A stretch of DNA of 64,000 bases from Streptosporangium carneum (GCF_027922005.1 NZ_BSEV01000033.1:1-64000); one strand, 5' to 3'. Counted from the first letter of the stretch, positions 24,684 through 33,369 are shown. Notes: generated by a model not told the origin, from the letters alone. Numbers and translations: made by a program.

Positions 24684-24702
24684 TTAGGTTAGGCTTACCT
24701 GA
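24684..24702 (+). promoter_or_regulatory. Iron box (DtxR/IdeR/DmdR-type operator)
   Basis: TTAGGTTAGGCTTACCTGA (24684-24702) matches the actinobacterial iron box palindrome TTAGGTTAGGCTAACCTAA closely. It sits 14 bp before the TTG start of the first siderophore gene and just downstream of a -10-like TAGGAT (24670-24675). Bound iron-loaded repressor would block transcription, so the four-gene operon should be induced by iron starvation. Confidence 0.92.
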
Positions 24703-24718
24703 TTATCGGGGGTCTGCA

Positions 24719-25876
24719 TTGCGGCTGTACCTCACCGCGCTCAAGCCGACAGACTCGGTCACCGACGGGTTCCTCCCGGCCGCGCGGGCGCTGGGCTGCG
24801 ACGTCACTGTACTGACCGACCGGCCCGAGCGCCATCTGGACTCGGGAGCCGAGGTGCTCGGATGTGACGTCCGCGACGCCCGCGCGGTGATCGACGTCAT
24901 CGCGCACCACCACGCGCCGGACGCCGTCTTCTCCAACTCCGACCACCTGCAGGCGGAGACGGCCATGGCCGCCGCGTACTTCGGCCTGCCCGGCAAGGAC
25001 TGGCGGGCCTGCGTCGCCGCGAAGAACAAGGCGCTCACCCGCAGGCGCCTCGCGGCGGCGGGCGTGGAGACCGTCCGCTCGGCGCGGCTCGCGCCGGGCG
25101 ACCCCGCGCCCGCGGACATGCCGTTTCCCCTGGTCGTCAAGCCTCGCGAGGGCGTCGCCAGCGAGGACGTCGTGCTGGTGCGGGACGAACGCGAGCTCGC
25201 CGTGGCGCTGCGGGAGATCCGGGAGCGGCGTCCCGGCGAGGCGCTGGTCGTCGAGGAGTACCTCGAAGGTCCCCTGCACACGCTGGAGACGCTCGGCGAC
25301 GGCGGCGAACCGCTGGTGCTGGGCGGGTTCAGGACCACCCTCGGGCCGCTGCCGCACTTCGTCGAGGAACGGCTCGACTGGGAGCCGCCGCCCGCGCGGG
25401 AGCACGTGCTGCGGGCGCTCTCCGCGCTGGGAGTCGGCTTCGGCGCCTGCCACACCGAATACGTGATGACGCAGGCGGGCCCCAGGATCATCGAGGTCAA
25501 CTACCGGGTGATCGGCGACCACTGCGACTTCCTCCTCGGCGACCTGCTGGGCGTCCCGCTGTTCGAGCGCGTCCTCGGCGTCCATCTGGGAGCCCCGGCC
25601 GGAGACCTGGGAGACGTCCGGGGACACGGGACCGCGCTGAGCGTGGTCGCCGGCAGGCGGGGAACCGTGGTCGCGTCGCCGGGGACGGTCGTGCCCGCCC
25701 CCGGCGACCCGGTCAGGATCTGGCACAGACCGCTGCGCGCCGTGGGCGACCGCGTGGAGCCGAACAACACCAACCGCGACTACCTGGGCGTCGTGCGCGC
25801 GATCGGCCCCGACAGGGCGAGCGTCGACGCGGCGGTGGCGGCCTTCGAGACGGACGCCCCATGGGTGATCGCGTGA
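24719..25876 (+). CDS. ATP-grasp ligase of siderophore operon (PvsA-like)
   Basis: A 385-residue ATP-grasp protein. It carries 'FPLVVKPREGVASEDVVLV' (ATP-binding Lys loop) and the catalytic 'RIIEVNYRVIGDH' metal-binding segment. An N-terminal Rossmann-like half resembles carbamoyl-phosphate/biotin carboxylase-type ligases. In the vibrioferrin pathway, PvsA is an ATP-grasp enzyme of similar size that builds an amide. The TTG start at 24719 has GGGGG at 6-base spacing; the iron box is immediately upstream. The gene overlaps the next by 16 bp or 4 bp, depending on the NIS start. The exact amine and acid substrates cannot be read from the sequence. Confidence 0.8.
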   Translation: MRLYLTALKPTDSVTDGFLPAARALGCDVTVLTDRPERHLDSGAEVLGCDVRDARAVIDVIAHHHAPDAVFSNSDHLQAETAMAAAYFGLPGKDWRACVAAKNKALTRRRLAAAGVETVRSARLAPGDPAPADMPFPLVVKPREGVASEDVVLVRDERELAVALREIRERRPGEALVVEEYLEGPLHTLETLGDGGEPLVLGGFRTTLGPLPHFVEERLDWEPPPAREHVLRALSALGVGFGACHTEYVMTQAGPRIIEVNYRVIGDHCDFLLGDLLGVPLFERVLGVHLGAPAGDLGDVRGHGTALSVVAGRRGTVVASPGTVVPAPGDPVRIWHRPLRAVGDRVEPNNTNRDYLGVVRAIGPDRASVDAAVAAFETDAPWVIA

Positions 25877-27546
25877 TCGGCGGCGACCGCGCGGCCGGAT
25901 GGGGTGGCGGAGACGACGGCGGCCACGCGGCCGGCGGGGGCGTCGGGAGCGGGCGGGAGCCGTACCTGGCCTCCCGCGTCCTGGACGCGCTGCTGCGCGA
26001 GGACTACGGCGGTCTGGCCGGGCGGATGACCAGGGGCAAGGACGGCGTCGCACTGATCCTGCCCGGCGGGCGCAGGGTGAGGCTCGTGCCGGGTTCGCTG
26101 TTCCAGGACTTCGTGGTCGCCCCCGAGGAGACACTCGGCCTGCGGGAGGTCCTGCTGGCGCTGGAGGAGGTCTCCGCGCCCGCCGACGGCCCCGGGGTCG
26201 AGGCGTTCGCCCGGGAGTGCGGGGAGGCTCTGCGCGCCCTCGACCTCCACGACGCGCACCGCGACAGGGTCCTCGCCAGGCTCCGCCACGGGACGCCCGC
26301 GGAATCCGCCACCCGCTACGAGACGCTGGCCGCCTTCGTCGACCACCCCGTCTACCCGACGGCCCGGTGCAGAACCGGCCTGTCCGACGACGACCTGACG
26401 GCGTACGCGCCCGAGTTCGCGCCCTCCTTCGAGCTGCGCTGGGCCGCCGTGCCCAGGGAACGGGCCGCGGGGGCGGAGATGCCGGGCGCGCCGGAGTTCG
26501 CCGCCGTCGGGCTGCCCGCGTCCCTGGCGGCGACACACGTGCTGTTCCCCGTGCACCCGCTCACGGTTCCCCTGGTCGAGGAGATCCCGTGGGCGACGCC
26601 GGGGCCGAAGCCGTACCTCGGGGTCACCCCGACGCTGTCGACGCGCACGGTGGCGATCGACGCCGGCACCCACGTGAAGCTGCCGCTGCCCACCAGCACC
26701 CTGGGGATGCGCAACCGGCGCTCGATCAGGCCGGGCACGCTGGCCGACGGGGCGCGGGCCGAGCTGCTGCTGCGCGAGATCCCCCATCCCGGGGTGCTCC
26801 TGGCCGACGAACAGACCTACGGCCACGCCGGGCACGAGTATCTCGGCTGGCTCGTCCGCCGCCTGCCGCCCGGCGAGATCGTCCCGGTCGCCGCGCTGCT
26901 CGCGCCCGCGCCGGGCGGCGGACGCGTCGTCGAGGAGCTCGCGGGACGCTGGTACGGAGGGGACGTGGCGCGGCTGCTCGGGGAGTATCTCCGGCTGCTG
27001 TTCGGCTTCCACGTGCGTCTCTTCGTCCGGTACGGCACGGCCCTCGAGACCCACCAGCAGAACCTCTCGCTGGTGCTGGGAGACGGCCCGCCCCGGCTGC
27101 TGGTCAAGGACAACGACGGGCTGATGACCTCTCCGGGACGCCTGCGGGCCGCGGGCCTCACGGTGCCCGATTTCGCCGACGAACGGATGCTGACCGACGA
27201 CCCGCACGCGCTCGCCGACATGTTCGTGACCATCACGCTCCACCTGGCCGCCGCGGCGGTGGCCTTCGGCGCGCTGCCGCCCCCGCACGCCTGCGCGCTG
27301 CTGCGCCACGCGCTCGGGGAGGCGCTGAACGAGCACGGAGACGACCCGATGGCCAGGCTGCTGCGGGCCAGGACCCTCGACGCCGCCAGGCTCGTCGGGA
27401 AATCGATGATCACCGCGGGAACCCTGGTGGACAAGGCGCGCACCGGGGCGCGCGACGTGAACAAGTTCTACGGCACCAGCGGCCCGAACTACCTGCGCCA
27501 GCCCCCTCATGCCATCCAGAACATGACCATGCGAAGGACGCCATGA
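25861..27546 (+). CDS. NIS synthetase 1 (IucA/IucC family)
   Basis: A 561-residue IucA/IucC-type siderophore synthetase. It activates a carboxylate as an acyl-adenylate and condenses it with an amine or alcohol. The adenylation site segments are visible: 'DHPVYPTARCRTG' (the HP-x-HP-like region), 'TLSTRTVAID ... HVKL', 'ETHQQNLSLVL' and 'LVKDNDGLM'. The first start ATG 25861 overlaps the ATP-grasp gene by 16 bp; GTG 25873 would give the 4-bp GTGA overlap used by the other junctions, so it is an alternative. The substrate class (A, B or C) is not assigned. Membership in the iron-box operon supports the role. Confidence 0.88.
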   Translation: MGDRVIGGDRAAGWGGGDDGGHAAGGGVGSGREPYLASRVLDALLREDYGGLAGRMTRGKDGVALILPGGRRVRLVPGSLFQDFVVAPEETLGLREVLLALEEVSAPADGPGVEAFARECGEALRALDLHDAHRDRVLARLRHGTPAESATRYETLAAFVDHPVYPTARCRTGLSDDDLTAYAPEFAPSFELRWAAVPRERAAGAEMPGAPEFAAVGLPASLAATHVLFPVHPLTVPLVEEIPWATPGPKPYLGVTPTLSTRTVAIDAGTHVKLPLPTSTLGMRNRRSIRPGTLADGARAELLLREIPHPGVLLADEQTYGHAGHEYLGWLVRRLPPGEIVPVAALLAPAPGGGRVVEELAGRWYGGDVARLLGEYLRLLFGFHVRLFVRYGTALETHQQNLSLVLGDGPPRLLVKDNDGLMTSPGRLRAAGLTVPDFADERMLTDDPHALADMFVTITLHLAAAAVAFGALPPPHACALLRHALGEALNEHGDDPMARLLRARTLDAARLVGKSMITAGTLVDKARTGARDVNKFYGTSGPNYLRQPPHAIQNMTMRRTP

Positions 27547-29117
27547 CCAGCCTCGCACTCGACTCCTGCCCCGCCGCCCTCGCCGAGGAGGCGTCGGTCG
27601 CGGCGCTGCTGCGCTGCTGCGTCAGGGAGGTGGCCGGGCCGCGCGGGCAGGTCTGGCAGGCCGAGCCGTACGTGCTGCTGCGCGTGGCGGACACCCTGCT
27701 GCGGGTCAGGACGCACGGCGGGCTCGCGCTCCGCTTCGACGGCCCGCCCGAATGGCTGGAGCACGGGTGCTGGCAGCCGCTCGGCGCCGACCGGCTCGTC
27801 GGGCTCGTGGAGGCGGAGCTCGGCGGAACGGAGCTCGGCGAAAGGAACGAGGAGTTCGCCGCCCAGGTGGGCGCGAGCCGGGAGGCCATGGCGGCGCTGC
27901 TGGCCGCCAGACGGGAGACCCCCGCCCCCGCCGACCCGTGGCTGGCCTCGGAACAGGGACTGGTCCTCGGACACCCGTTCCATCCGAGCCCCAAGGCCCG
28001 TGACGGCGAGGGCTGGCTGCGCTACGCCCCCGAGGCGCACGCGAGCTTCCCGCTCAGACTGCTCGGCGTCCGCGACGACGTGCTGGCGGAGGCGGGCGAG
28101 ACCGGCGCGCTCGACGACCTGGGTCCCGCGCCCTCCGGCTACTCGCCCCTGCCCGCGCATCCGTGGCAGCTCGACCTGCTCGCGGCGGAGCTGGCCGCGC
28201 CGCTGGCCGACGGGCGGCTGATCGACCTGGGGTACGGCTCCCGCCCGGCGATCCCCACCTCGTCGGTCCGCACGGTCTACGAGCCGAGGATCGACCGGTG
28301 CCTGAAGTTCAGCCTGGACGTGCGGATCACCAACTGCGTGCGGAAGAACTCCTGGTACGAGCTGGCCGGGGCGGTCGAGCTGACCCACCGCCTCGGACCG
28401 GTCTTCGAGGACCTGTCGGCCGTCTTCCCCGGAACCCGCTGGCTCGCCGAACCCGGCTACCGCTCCGCCGAGCTGGGCACCCGGCTCCTGGAAGGGCTCA
28501 GTGTGATCATCAGAACCAGCCCGTGGTCGGTCTGCACACCGGGGGTGACCCCCCTGCTGAGCGGCGCGCTGGCCGTCCCCGGCGCCCCGCCCCCGGACCC
28601 CGTGCGCTGGTGGCGCGCCTACGTGGAGCACGTGGCGCTGCCGGTGCTGGAGGCCTACCTGAGCCACGGCGTGGTGCTGGAGCCCCACCTGCAGAACGTC
28701 CTGGTCGGCGTGGACACGTCGGGACTGCCCGTTGAGGCGATCTTCCGCGACCTGGAGGGCACCAAACTCGTCGCGGGACGGCACGACCTGTCGGGGCTGC
28801 CGGGACGGATCGCGGAGGCCCTCACCTACGATCCCGGCAGGGGCTGGGACCGGGTGGTCTACTGCCTGATGGTCAACCACCTCTCCGAGATCGCCGCCTC
28901 CCTCGCGGGGCGCGAGTCCACCAGGGAGCTGTGGGCGGTCGCCGGGGAGGTGCTGACCGGATACGCCGCCCCCAGGGGATGGCCGCGACCGCTGGCCGAC
29001 CTGCTGGCCGGGGCGCCGCTGCCCGCCAAGGCCAACCTCTCCGTCAGATGGGCGCGCTCGGCCGACCGCTCCGCCGGGTACGTCCCGGTCGCCAACCCGC
29101 TGGCGGTGCTGTCGTGA
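27543..29117 (+). CDS. NIS synthetase 2 (IucA/IucC family)
   Basis: A 524-residue second IucA/IucC synthetase, more canonical than the first: it has GHPFHPSPKAR, 'SSVRTVY', 'KFSLDVRITNCVRKNS', 'EPHLQNVLV' and 'FRDLEGTK'. Two different NIS enzymes in one operon indicate that two carboxylates of a central acid, probably citrate, are derivatised separately, as in vibrioferrin (PvsB and PvsD) or staphyloferrin B. ATG 27543 overlaps the upstream stop as ATGA. The next gene overlaps its stop as GTGA. Confidence 0.9.
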   Translation: MTSLALDSCPAALAEEASVAALLRCCVREVAGPRGQVWQAEPYVLLRVADTLLRVRTHGGLALRFDGPPEWLEHGCWQPLGADRLVGLVEAELGGTELGERNEEFAAQVGASREAMAALLAARRETPAPADPWLASEQGLVLGHPFHPSPKARDGEGWLRYAPEAHASFPLRLLGVRDDVLAEAGETGALDDLGPAPSGYSPLPAHPWQLDLLAAELAAPLADGRLIDLGYGSRPAIPTSSVRTVYEPRIDRCLKFSLDVRITNCVRKNSWYELAGAVELTHRLGPVFEDLSAVFPGTRWLAEPGYRSAELGTRLLEGLSVIIRTSPWSVCTPGVTPLLSGALAVPGAPPPDPVRWWRAYVEHVALPVLEAYLSHGVVLEPHLQNVLVGVDTSGLPVEAIFRDLEGTKLVAGRHDLSGLPGRIAEALTYDPGRGWDRVVYCLMVNHLSEIAASLAGRESTRELWAVAGEVLTGYAAPRGWPRPLADLLAGAPLPAKANLSVRWARSADRSAGYVPVANPLAVLS

Positions 29118-30169
29118 TCCCGGATGAACTGCCCGCCTACGTCTACGACCTCGCCTCACTCGACGCCCACGCGGCGGCCGTACGGGCCGCCCTGGGAGAG
29201 GTGGAGCTCTACTACGCCGTGAAGGCCAACCCCGACTCCCGGCTGCTGCGGGTGCTCGCCCGGCACGTGGACGGCTTCGAGGTCTCCTCGGGCGGGGAAC
29301 TGGCACACGTGCGCTCGCTGTTCCCCGACATCCCCGTGGCCATGGGCGGTCCGGGCAAGACCCGCGCCGAGCTGGCGGCCGACGTCACCCGCCTGCACGT
29401 GGAGAGTCCCGGTGAGTTGCGCCGCCTGCTGGAGACCGGACACCCCGCCGACGTGCTGCTACGGGTCAACCTCGACGTGCCGGTGACCGGGGCGTCGCTG
29501 GCCATGGGCGGCGGAGCGACCCCGTTCGGCATGGACCCCGACGGGATCGCCGAATGCCTGGCCCTCCTGGCCGACCGGCCAGGCCGGGGCGCCGTACGGC
29601 CGCGCGGGATCCACGCCCACCTCGCCAGCGGGCTCGACGCCCCCGCGCTGCTGGAGCTCGCGCGGGCCGTACTCGCATGCGCCAGGGAACTGGGCGTCTC
29701 GGAGGTCAACCTCGGCGGGGGCATGGCGGTGTCCTACGCCGATCCCGACACACGGTTCGACTGGCGCTCCTACGGTGAGGGCCTGGCGGAGCTGCGCCGT
29801 CAGGGAGAGGTGCTGCGCGTCGAGCCGGGACGGGCGCTGACCGCCTACTGCGGGCGGTACGTGACCCGGGTGATCGACGTGAAACGGGTCCACGGCGAGC
29901 TGTTCGCGGTGGTCGCGGGAGGCACCCACCACCTGCGCACGCCCGCCGCCAAGGGCCACTCCCAGCCCCTGTCCGGCGACCTCCCCGAGGGGGAGCCGAT
30001 CACGATCGTCGGCCAGCTCTGCACGCCCAAGGACGTCCTGGCCCGCCGTGTGCCGGTGAGCCTGGCCGTCGGAGACGTCGTGGAGTTCGCCATGGCCGGG
30101 GCGTACGCCTGGAACATCTCCCACCACGACTTCCTGATGCACCCGGAGCCCGGCTTCCACTATCTGTGA
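29114..30169 (+). CDS. PLP-dependent decarboxylase of siderophore operon (PvsE/SbnH-like)
   Basis: A 351-residue fold-III PLP decarboxylase (DAP/ornithine decarboxylase type). The PLP Lys lies in YYAVKAN (residue 37), the phosphate-binding 'NLGGGM' is at about 200, and the active-site Cys is in 'LCTPKDVLAR'. In vibrioferrin and staphyloferrin B pathways the homologues PvsE and SbnH remove a carboxylate from a citryl-linked amino acid, which supports the same role here. GTG 29114 overlaps the previous stop by 4 bp. It is the last gene of the operon; no exporter, receptor or transporter follows. Confidence 0.88.
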   Translation: MIPDELPAYVYDLASLDAHAAAVRAALGEVELYYAVKANPDSRLLRVLARHVDGFEVSSGGELAHVRSLFPDIPVAMGGPGKTRAELAADVTRLHVESPGELRRLLETGHPADVLLRVNLDVPVTGASLAMGGGATPFGMDPDGIAECLALLADRPGRGAVRPRGIHAHLASGLDAPALLELARAVLACARELGVSEVNLGGGMAVSYADPDTRFDWRSYGEGLAELRRQGEVLRVEPGRALTAYCGRYVTRVIDVKRVHGELFAVVAGGTHHLRTPAAKGHSQPLSGDLPEGEPITIVGQLCTPKDVLARRVPVSLAVGDVVEFAMAGAYAWNISHHDFLMHPEPGFHYL

Positions 30170-30194
30170 CCCGCCCCCCTCTCCCCTGTCTGTC

Positions 30195-30326
30195 CTATCT
30201 GTGCCCTGGGCCGCACACCCCCTCGGAGGTGTGGGCGGCGGCGTTCGCGGAGCCGATCGGAGCGACCGCGAGCGCCGTCGCCGACAGCGCGCCGACCATG
30301 AAGAGCCGGGTGATCCTGACACCCAT
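30195..30326 (-). CDS. Tiny secreted peptide
   Basis: A 43-residue precursor. A signal peptide (basic start MGVRITRL, hydrophobic core, ANA cleavage site after about residue 28) is followed by a mature peptide of roughly 15 residues with a single Cys ending CGPGHR. AAAGG lies 8 to 10 bases upstream of ATG 30326. It faces the decarboxylase gene tail to tail. It may be a genuine secreted peptide, or a truncated remnant of a longer secreted protein. Confidence 0.5.
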   Translation of the reverse strand: MGVRITRLFMVGALSATALAVAPIGSANAAAHTSEGVCGPGHR

Positions 30327-30390
30327 CTCACGAGCCTTTCTGTCGAGAGCGGCTGTGTCCGCCGCCACGGCGAGCAGAGTGGCCCAGAGG

Positions 30391-30462
30391 GCTTCACGTT
30401 CCCTGTACGGCGGAGCCTGCCTTCGGCGAAACCGCCCACCGGTCGAAAAGGAAATGTGAAGC
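30391..30462. repeat. Imperfect terminal inverted repeat, 72 bp
   Basis: GCTTCACGTTCC (30391-30402) and GGAAATGTGAAGC (30450-30462) are near-complementary arms enclosing about 47 bp, upstream of the tiny peptide gene. GCTTCAC recurs at 30474-30480. It could be a weak stem-loop or a small decayed mobile element; there is no target duplication visible. Confidence 0.35.
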
Positions 30463-30534
30463 CGCAGCTCACCTGGCTTCACACCGGCCGTCGAGCACCC
30501 TGTCGGCCAGGCGACGCCTCTCGTCCGCCACCGG

Positions 30535-32277
30535 TCAGGCGCACGTGACCGTGTGGGACGCGACCGGTGTCTCGTACTCCTTGCCCTTGTGCGTCACCGT
30601 CAGCTTCCACTGGCGGGTCTCGGTGTTCGAGACCTTCCAGGGGTAGATCAGCGAGCGTGTCTCGAACTCGTCTCCCCTGAAGCTGACCCCGCCCCGTGAG
30701 CCCCAGTCGGCCCATCGGCCGTCGGCCGTCTTCCTGGCCCACTGGTACACGACGCTTCCGGACAGGCCGCGCGCGATGATCGTGGCACGGTTGTGGACGA
30801 AGACTCCCGGTCCCTCACTGCTGCACGCCCCGGCGTGGTCGGGCACCGTCGCGATGAGGGTGAGGTCGCGCTCCTCGCCCGCGCAGGCCGAGCTGTAGTT
30901 GAGCGCGGGGGAGACACCGCCGTCGTTGTGGATTTTGATCGCCACGGAGCCGGAGGCGTCCTGCTCCTTCTGCAGGGAGAGTCTGATGACGTCCCACTTC
31001 CACGGCCCCGTGCCCGTGGAGGCGGCCTCGTCGGTGAGCTCGATGGGCCTGCCGTTCTTCACCCACTCGTAGGTGATCGTGGCGGGTCCGCGCGGAGCGC
31101 TGATCACACCCGAGGCGAGCATCGATATCGGTTGCCCGCACGGTCCGGACCTGGTGCCGGCGTAAGCGATGTCGGTGACCGTCGCGCGTGCCCCGGCGGG
31201 GTTGCCGTCCTGGCACCTCACCGTGAAGTCGATCGTGGACTCCGCGACCTTCGGGGTGAGGACCCGGAGCGTGACCGTCCCCGCCTCCCCCTTCTCCACC
31301 CGACGGTCGTAGGGGATGACATCCTCCGAGCCGGGCGCGCCGGTGAACGTGAGCACGTCCGAGGGGCCCTTTCCGCCACGGCTGTCGACCCACTCGTACG
31401 CCACCTCCGCAGGCACTCTGTCGACCGTCACCTTTCCGGTGAAACGCACCGTGGCAGGACACGGACCGCTGTAATGCTGCGTTTCGGTGGCGGCGGCCGG
31501 AGTCGCCACCGGTTGTCCCGAACCGCAGGTGACGGTGTAGTTCGCCCGGGTGGAGACGGCGCCCCCCGGGCCGAGGGTCCGGACGGCTTTCCAACCGCCG
31601 CCGCTCGCCGTCACCGTGAGGGAGGCGGAGACGGTACGGCTGCGCCCGGTTCCCGCCCCGAAGTCCGCGTACTGCAACGGGCCCTCGCCCGTGAGGCTGT
31701 CCACCCACCGGTAGGCGACCCGCGCGGGCACCCTGGAGACCTGCAGGGTGGCGGTGAAACCGACGGTCGCCGGACAGGCACCCGAGTGGCTCGACGGTGT
31801 CGCGGTGACCGAGGCGGCTGTGCGCACCGGGTCGGTCCGGGAACCGGGCGGTAGCGGGTGGCCGCCGTCGTAGACCGGCTCAAGGCCACCGCACTTCACG
31901 GAGAACGCCGCCTTACCGGAAAGTTTGGGCTTGACGCCGAAGAAACGTATGGCCTGCCACCCCTTGGTGTCCTTGTCGAACACCTGCCGGTCCCGGACGA
32001 CCACCGTCTTTCGGCCCTGGACTTTGAGCGTTCTCACCGGTGCCCGCGTGCCGTCGGAGCGCCCCCAGTGATAACGGACGACGCCCGATCCCTTGACGGT
32101 GATTCTGGCCGAGAACTCCACGACGACCGGGCACTTGCCCGTGTGTCGCGCGGGCGAGGCCTTCACCCTCGTCACCGAGACCCTGACTTCGGCCTCCGCG
32201 CCCGCCGGAAGCGCGGGGAGCCCCATTCCCAGAACCAACGCCAATCCCAGTAACCACTGCAACGCTCTCAAACCCAC
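30535..32277 (-). CDS. Secreted protein with five tandem Ig-like repeats
   Basis: A 580-residue precursor with a signal peptide (cleavage after about residue 27). Five tandem repeats of about 105 residues follow, each beginning near a 'HSGACPATV'-like Cys, containing a conserved Trp in 'VAYRWVDS'-like strands and ending in a second Cys (YTVTC, FTVRC). The Cys pair and Trp are the pattern of disulfide-bonded Ig-like beta sandwiches. Repeats two and three are most alike; four and five are more diverged. There is no membrane anchor or sortase motif. The start may be GTG 32277 or TTG 32271. The function is unknown; adhesion or matrix binding is a guess. Confidence 0.75.
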   Translation of the reverse strand: MGLRALQWLLGLALVLGMGLPALPAGAEAEVRVSVTRVKASPARHTGKCPVVVEFSARITVKGSGVVRYHWGRSDGTRAPVRTLKVQGRKTVVVRDRQVFDKDTKGWQAIRFFGVKPKLSGKAAFSVKCGGLEPVYDGGHPLPPGSRTDPVRTAASVTATPSSHSGACPATVGFTATLQVSRVPARVAYRWVDSLTGEGPLQYADFGAGTGRSRTVSASLTVTASGGGWKAVRTLGPGGAVSTRANYTVTCGSGQPVATPAAATETQHYSGPCPATVRFTGKVTVDRVPAEVAYEWVDSRGGKGPSDVLTFTGAPGSEDVIPYDRRVEKGEAGTVTLRVLTPKVAESTIDFTVRCQDGNPAGARATVTDIAYAGTRSGPCGQPISMLASGVISAPRGPATITYEWVKNGRPIELTDEAASTGTGPWKWDVIRLSLQKEQDASGSVAIKIHNDGGVSPALNYSSACAGEERDLTLIATVPDHAGACSSEGPGVFVHNRATIIARGLSGSVVYQWARKTADGRWADWGSRGGVSFRGDEFETRSLIYPWKVSNTETRQWKLTVTHKGKEYETPVASHTVTCA

Positions 32278-32443
32278 CCCTTTCTCCAGAAAGCCCCATG
32301 ATCACCTAACGTGGAGACGCGCACGACAGGAACCGGTGTTTTCCTCGCCGAGCTCACCGGCACCGGAATGGGTTCACCGTTTTCACGTCGCGTTTCCGAA
32401 ACGGAACAACGGTCGTCGCCGACAATCGACGTCGACATGCCCA
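32278..32443. other. Divergent promoter region, no gene
   Basis: This gap between the Ig-like gene (leftward) and the kinase gene (rightward) totals 325 bp including the 8-bp repeat array. It has AT-richer stretches at 32290-32330 and 32395-32430 but no coding potential of its own. Confidence 0.4.
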
Positions 32444-32506
32444 TTCGCGGGTTCGCGGGTTCGCGGGTTCGCGGGTTCGCGGGTTCGCGGGTTCGCGGGT
32501 TCGCGG
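32444..32506. repeat. 8-bp tandem repeat (TTCGCGGG)
   Basis: Nearly eight uninterrupted copies of TTCGCGGG lie in the divergent intergenic region, about 100 bp upstream of the kinase start and 167 bp upstream of the Ig-like gene start. A unit of 8 bp is not a multiple of three, so copy-number slippage would alter spacing rather than reading frame. Confidence 0.95.
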
Positions 32507-32602
32507 TGGAGGGTGACCGCGAGTCCGGCTCCGGCGAGCTCGTCGGAAGCGTCGTCGGGTCCGCCGTAAACCAGGTGCGCCGAGACGTCCGGCGCGGGCA
32601 GG

Positions 32603-33214
32603 ATGACGGCCATGGTCGCAGCCGGGGGAACCGACGCCCACGAAGCCGACGCCCACGGAGCCGACGCGGACAGCCCGCACGCGCCCGGATGCCTGATCGT
32701 CTCGGGGCTCCCCGGGGCGGGCAAGACCACGGTGTCCCGACTGGTGGCGGCGCGGTTTCCCCGATCGGCTCGCATCGACGGCGACGACGTCGCCAACATG
32801 ATCGTCAATGGCCGGGTCCGCGTCGACCATCCCGGTGAGGAGTCCAAACGGCAGCTGCGGCTTCGAGCCCGCAACATCTGCGTGCTGGCAGGCAGCTTCG
32901 CCGAGGACGGGTTCACGCCGGTCATCGACCACGTCGTCCCCGACCGGCGGACGCTGGCCTTCATGGTCGACCGTCTCCGGCCTCTCCCGGTCATGTTCGT
33001 CGTCCTCGCGCCGCCGCTCGAGGTGTGCCGCCGCCGTAACCTCGCACGGCACGTCAGGGAGCGCGTCGACTTCGACTTCGGCCCGCTCGACCGGTCGATG
33101 CGCGACGAACTGGACGGAGTCGGCTGGTGGCTGGACACCGCCGACATGACGCCCGAGGCCACCGCCGCGGCCATCGCGGCCCACGCCCGCCGACGAGCCC
33201 TCGTCGCGACCTGA
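32603..33214 (+). CDS. P-loop kinase-like ATPase
   Basis: A 203-residue protein. Walker A GLPGAGKTT occurs at about residue 36. A long acidic/His-rich N-terminal extension contains the repeated DAHEADAHGADAD. The C-terminal half resembles the small-molecule phosphotransferase or adenylate-kinase-like group, with 'DHVVPDRRT' and an Arg-rich lid. It is not an obvious zeta toxin or chloramphenicol kinase. The start is ATG 32603 or 32612; neither has a strong ribosome site. It stands alone, convergent with adnB. Confidence 0.65.
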   Translation: MTAMVAAGGTDAHEADAHGADADSPHAPGCLIVSGLPGAGKTTVSRLVAARFPRSARIDGDDVANMIVNGRVRVDHPGEESKRQLRLRARNICVLAGSFAEDGFTPVIDHVVPDRRTLAFMVDRLRPLPVMFVVLAPPLEVCRRRNLARHVRERVDFDFGPLDRSMRDELDGVGWWLDTADMTPEATAAAIAAHARRRALVAT

Positions 33215-33369
33215 ACGCCTCCTCCCGCCGCCTGCCCCTGGATCCTCGGAGGTCCACGCATCGTGTGGTCGTGGAGTTCGGGACCTGATTCAGGGGGGCG
33301 CGGCGGAGAGACGAGGGACACGGCCCGAGCACGACCGGCTCAGGAGGGTTACCCGCGAGACGGGAGGGT

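Noticed and set aside
30201-30548. 115-residue plus ORF downstream of the decarboxylase
   Set aside because: Overlaps the tiny peptide gene antisense and lacks codon bias.
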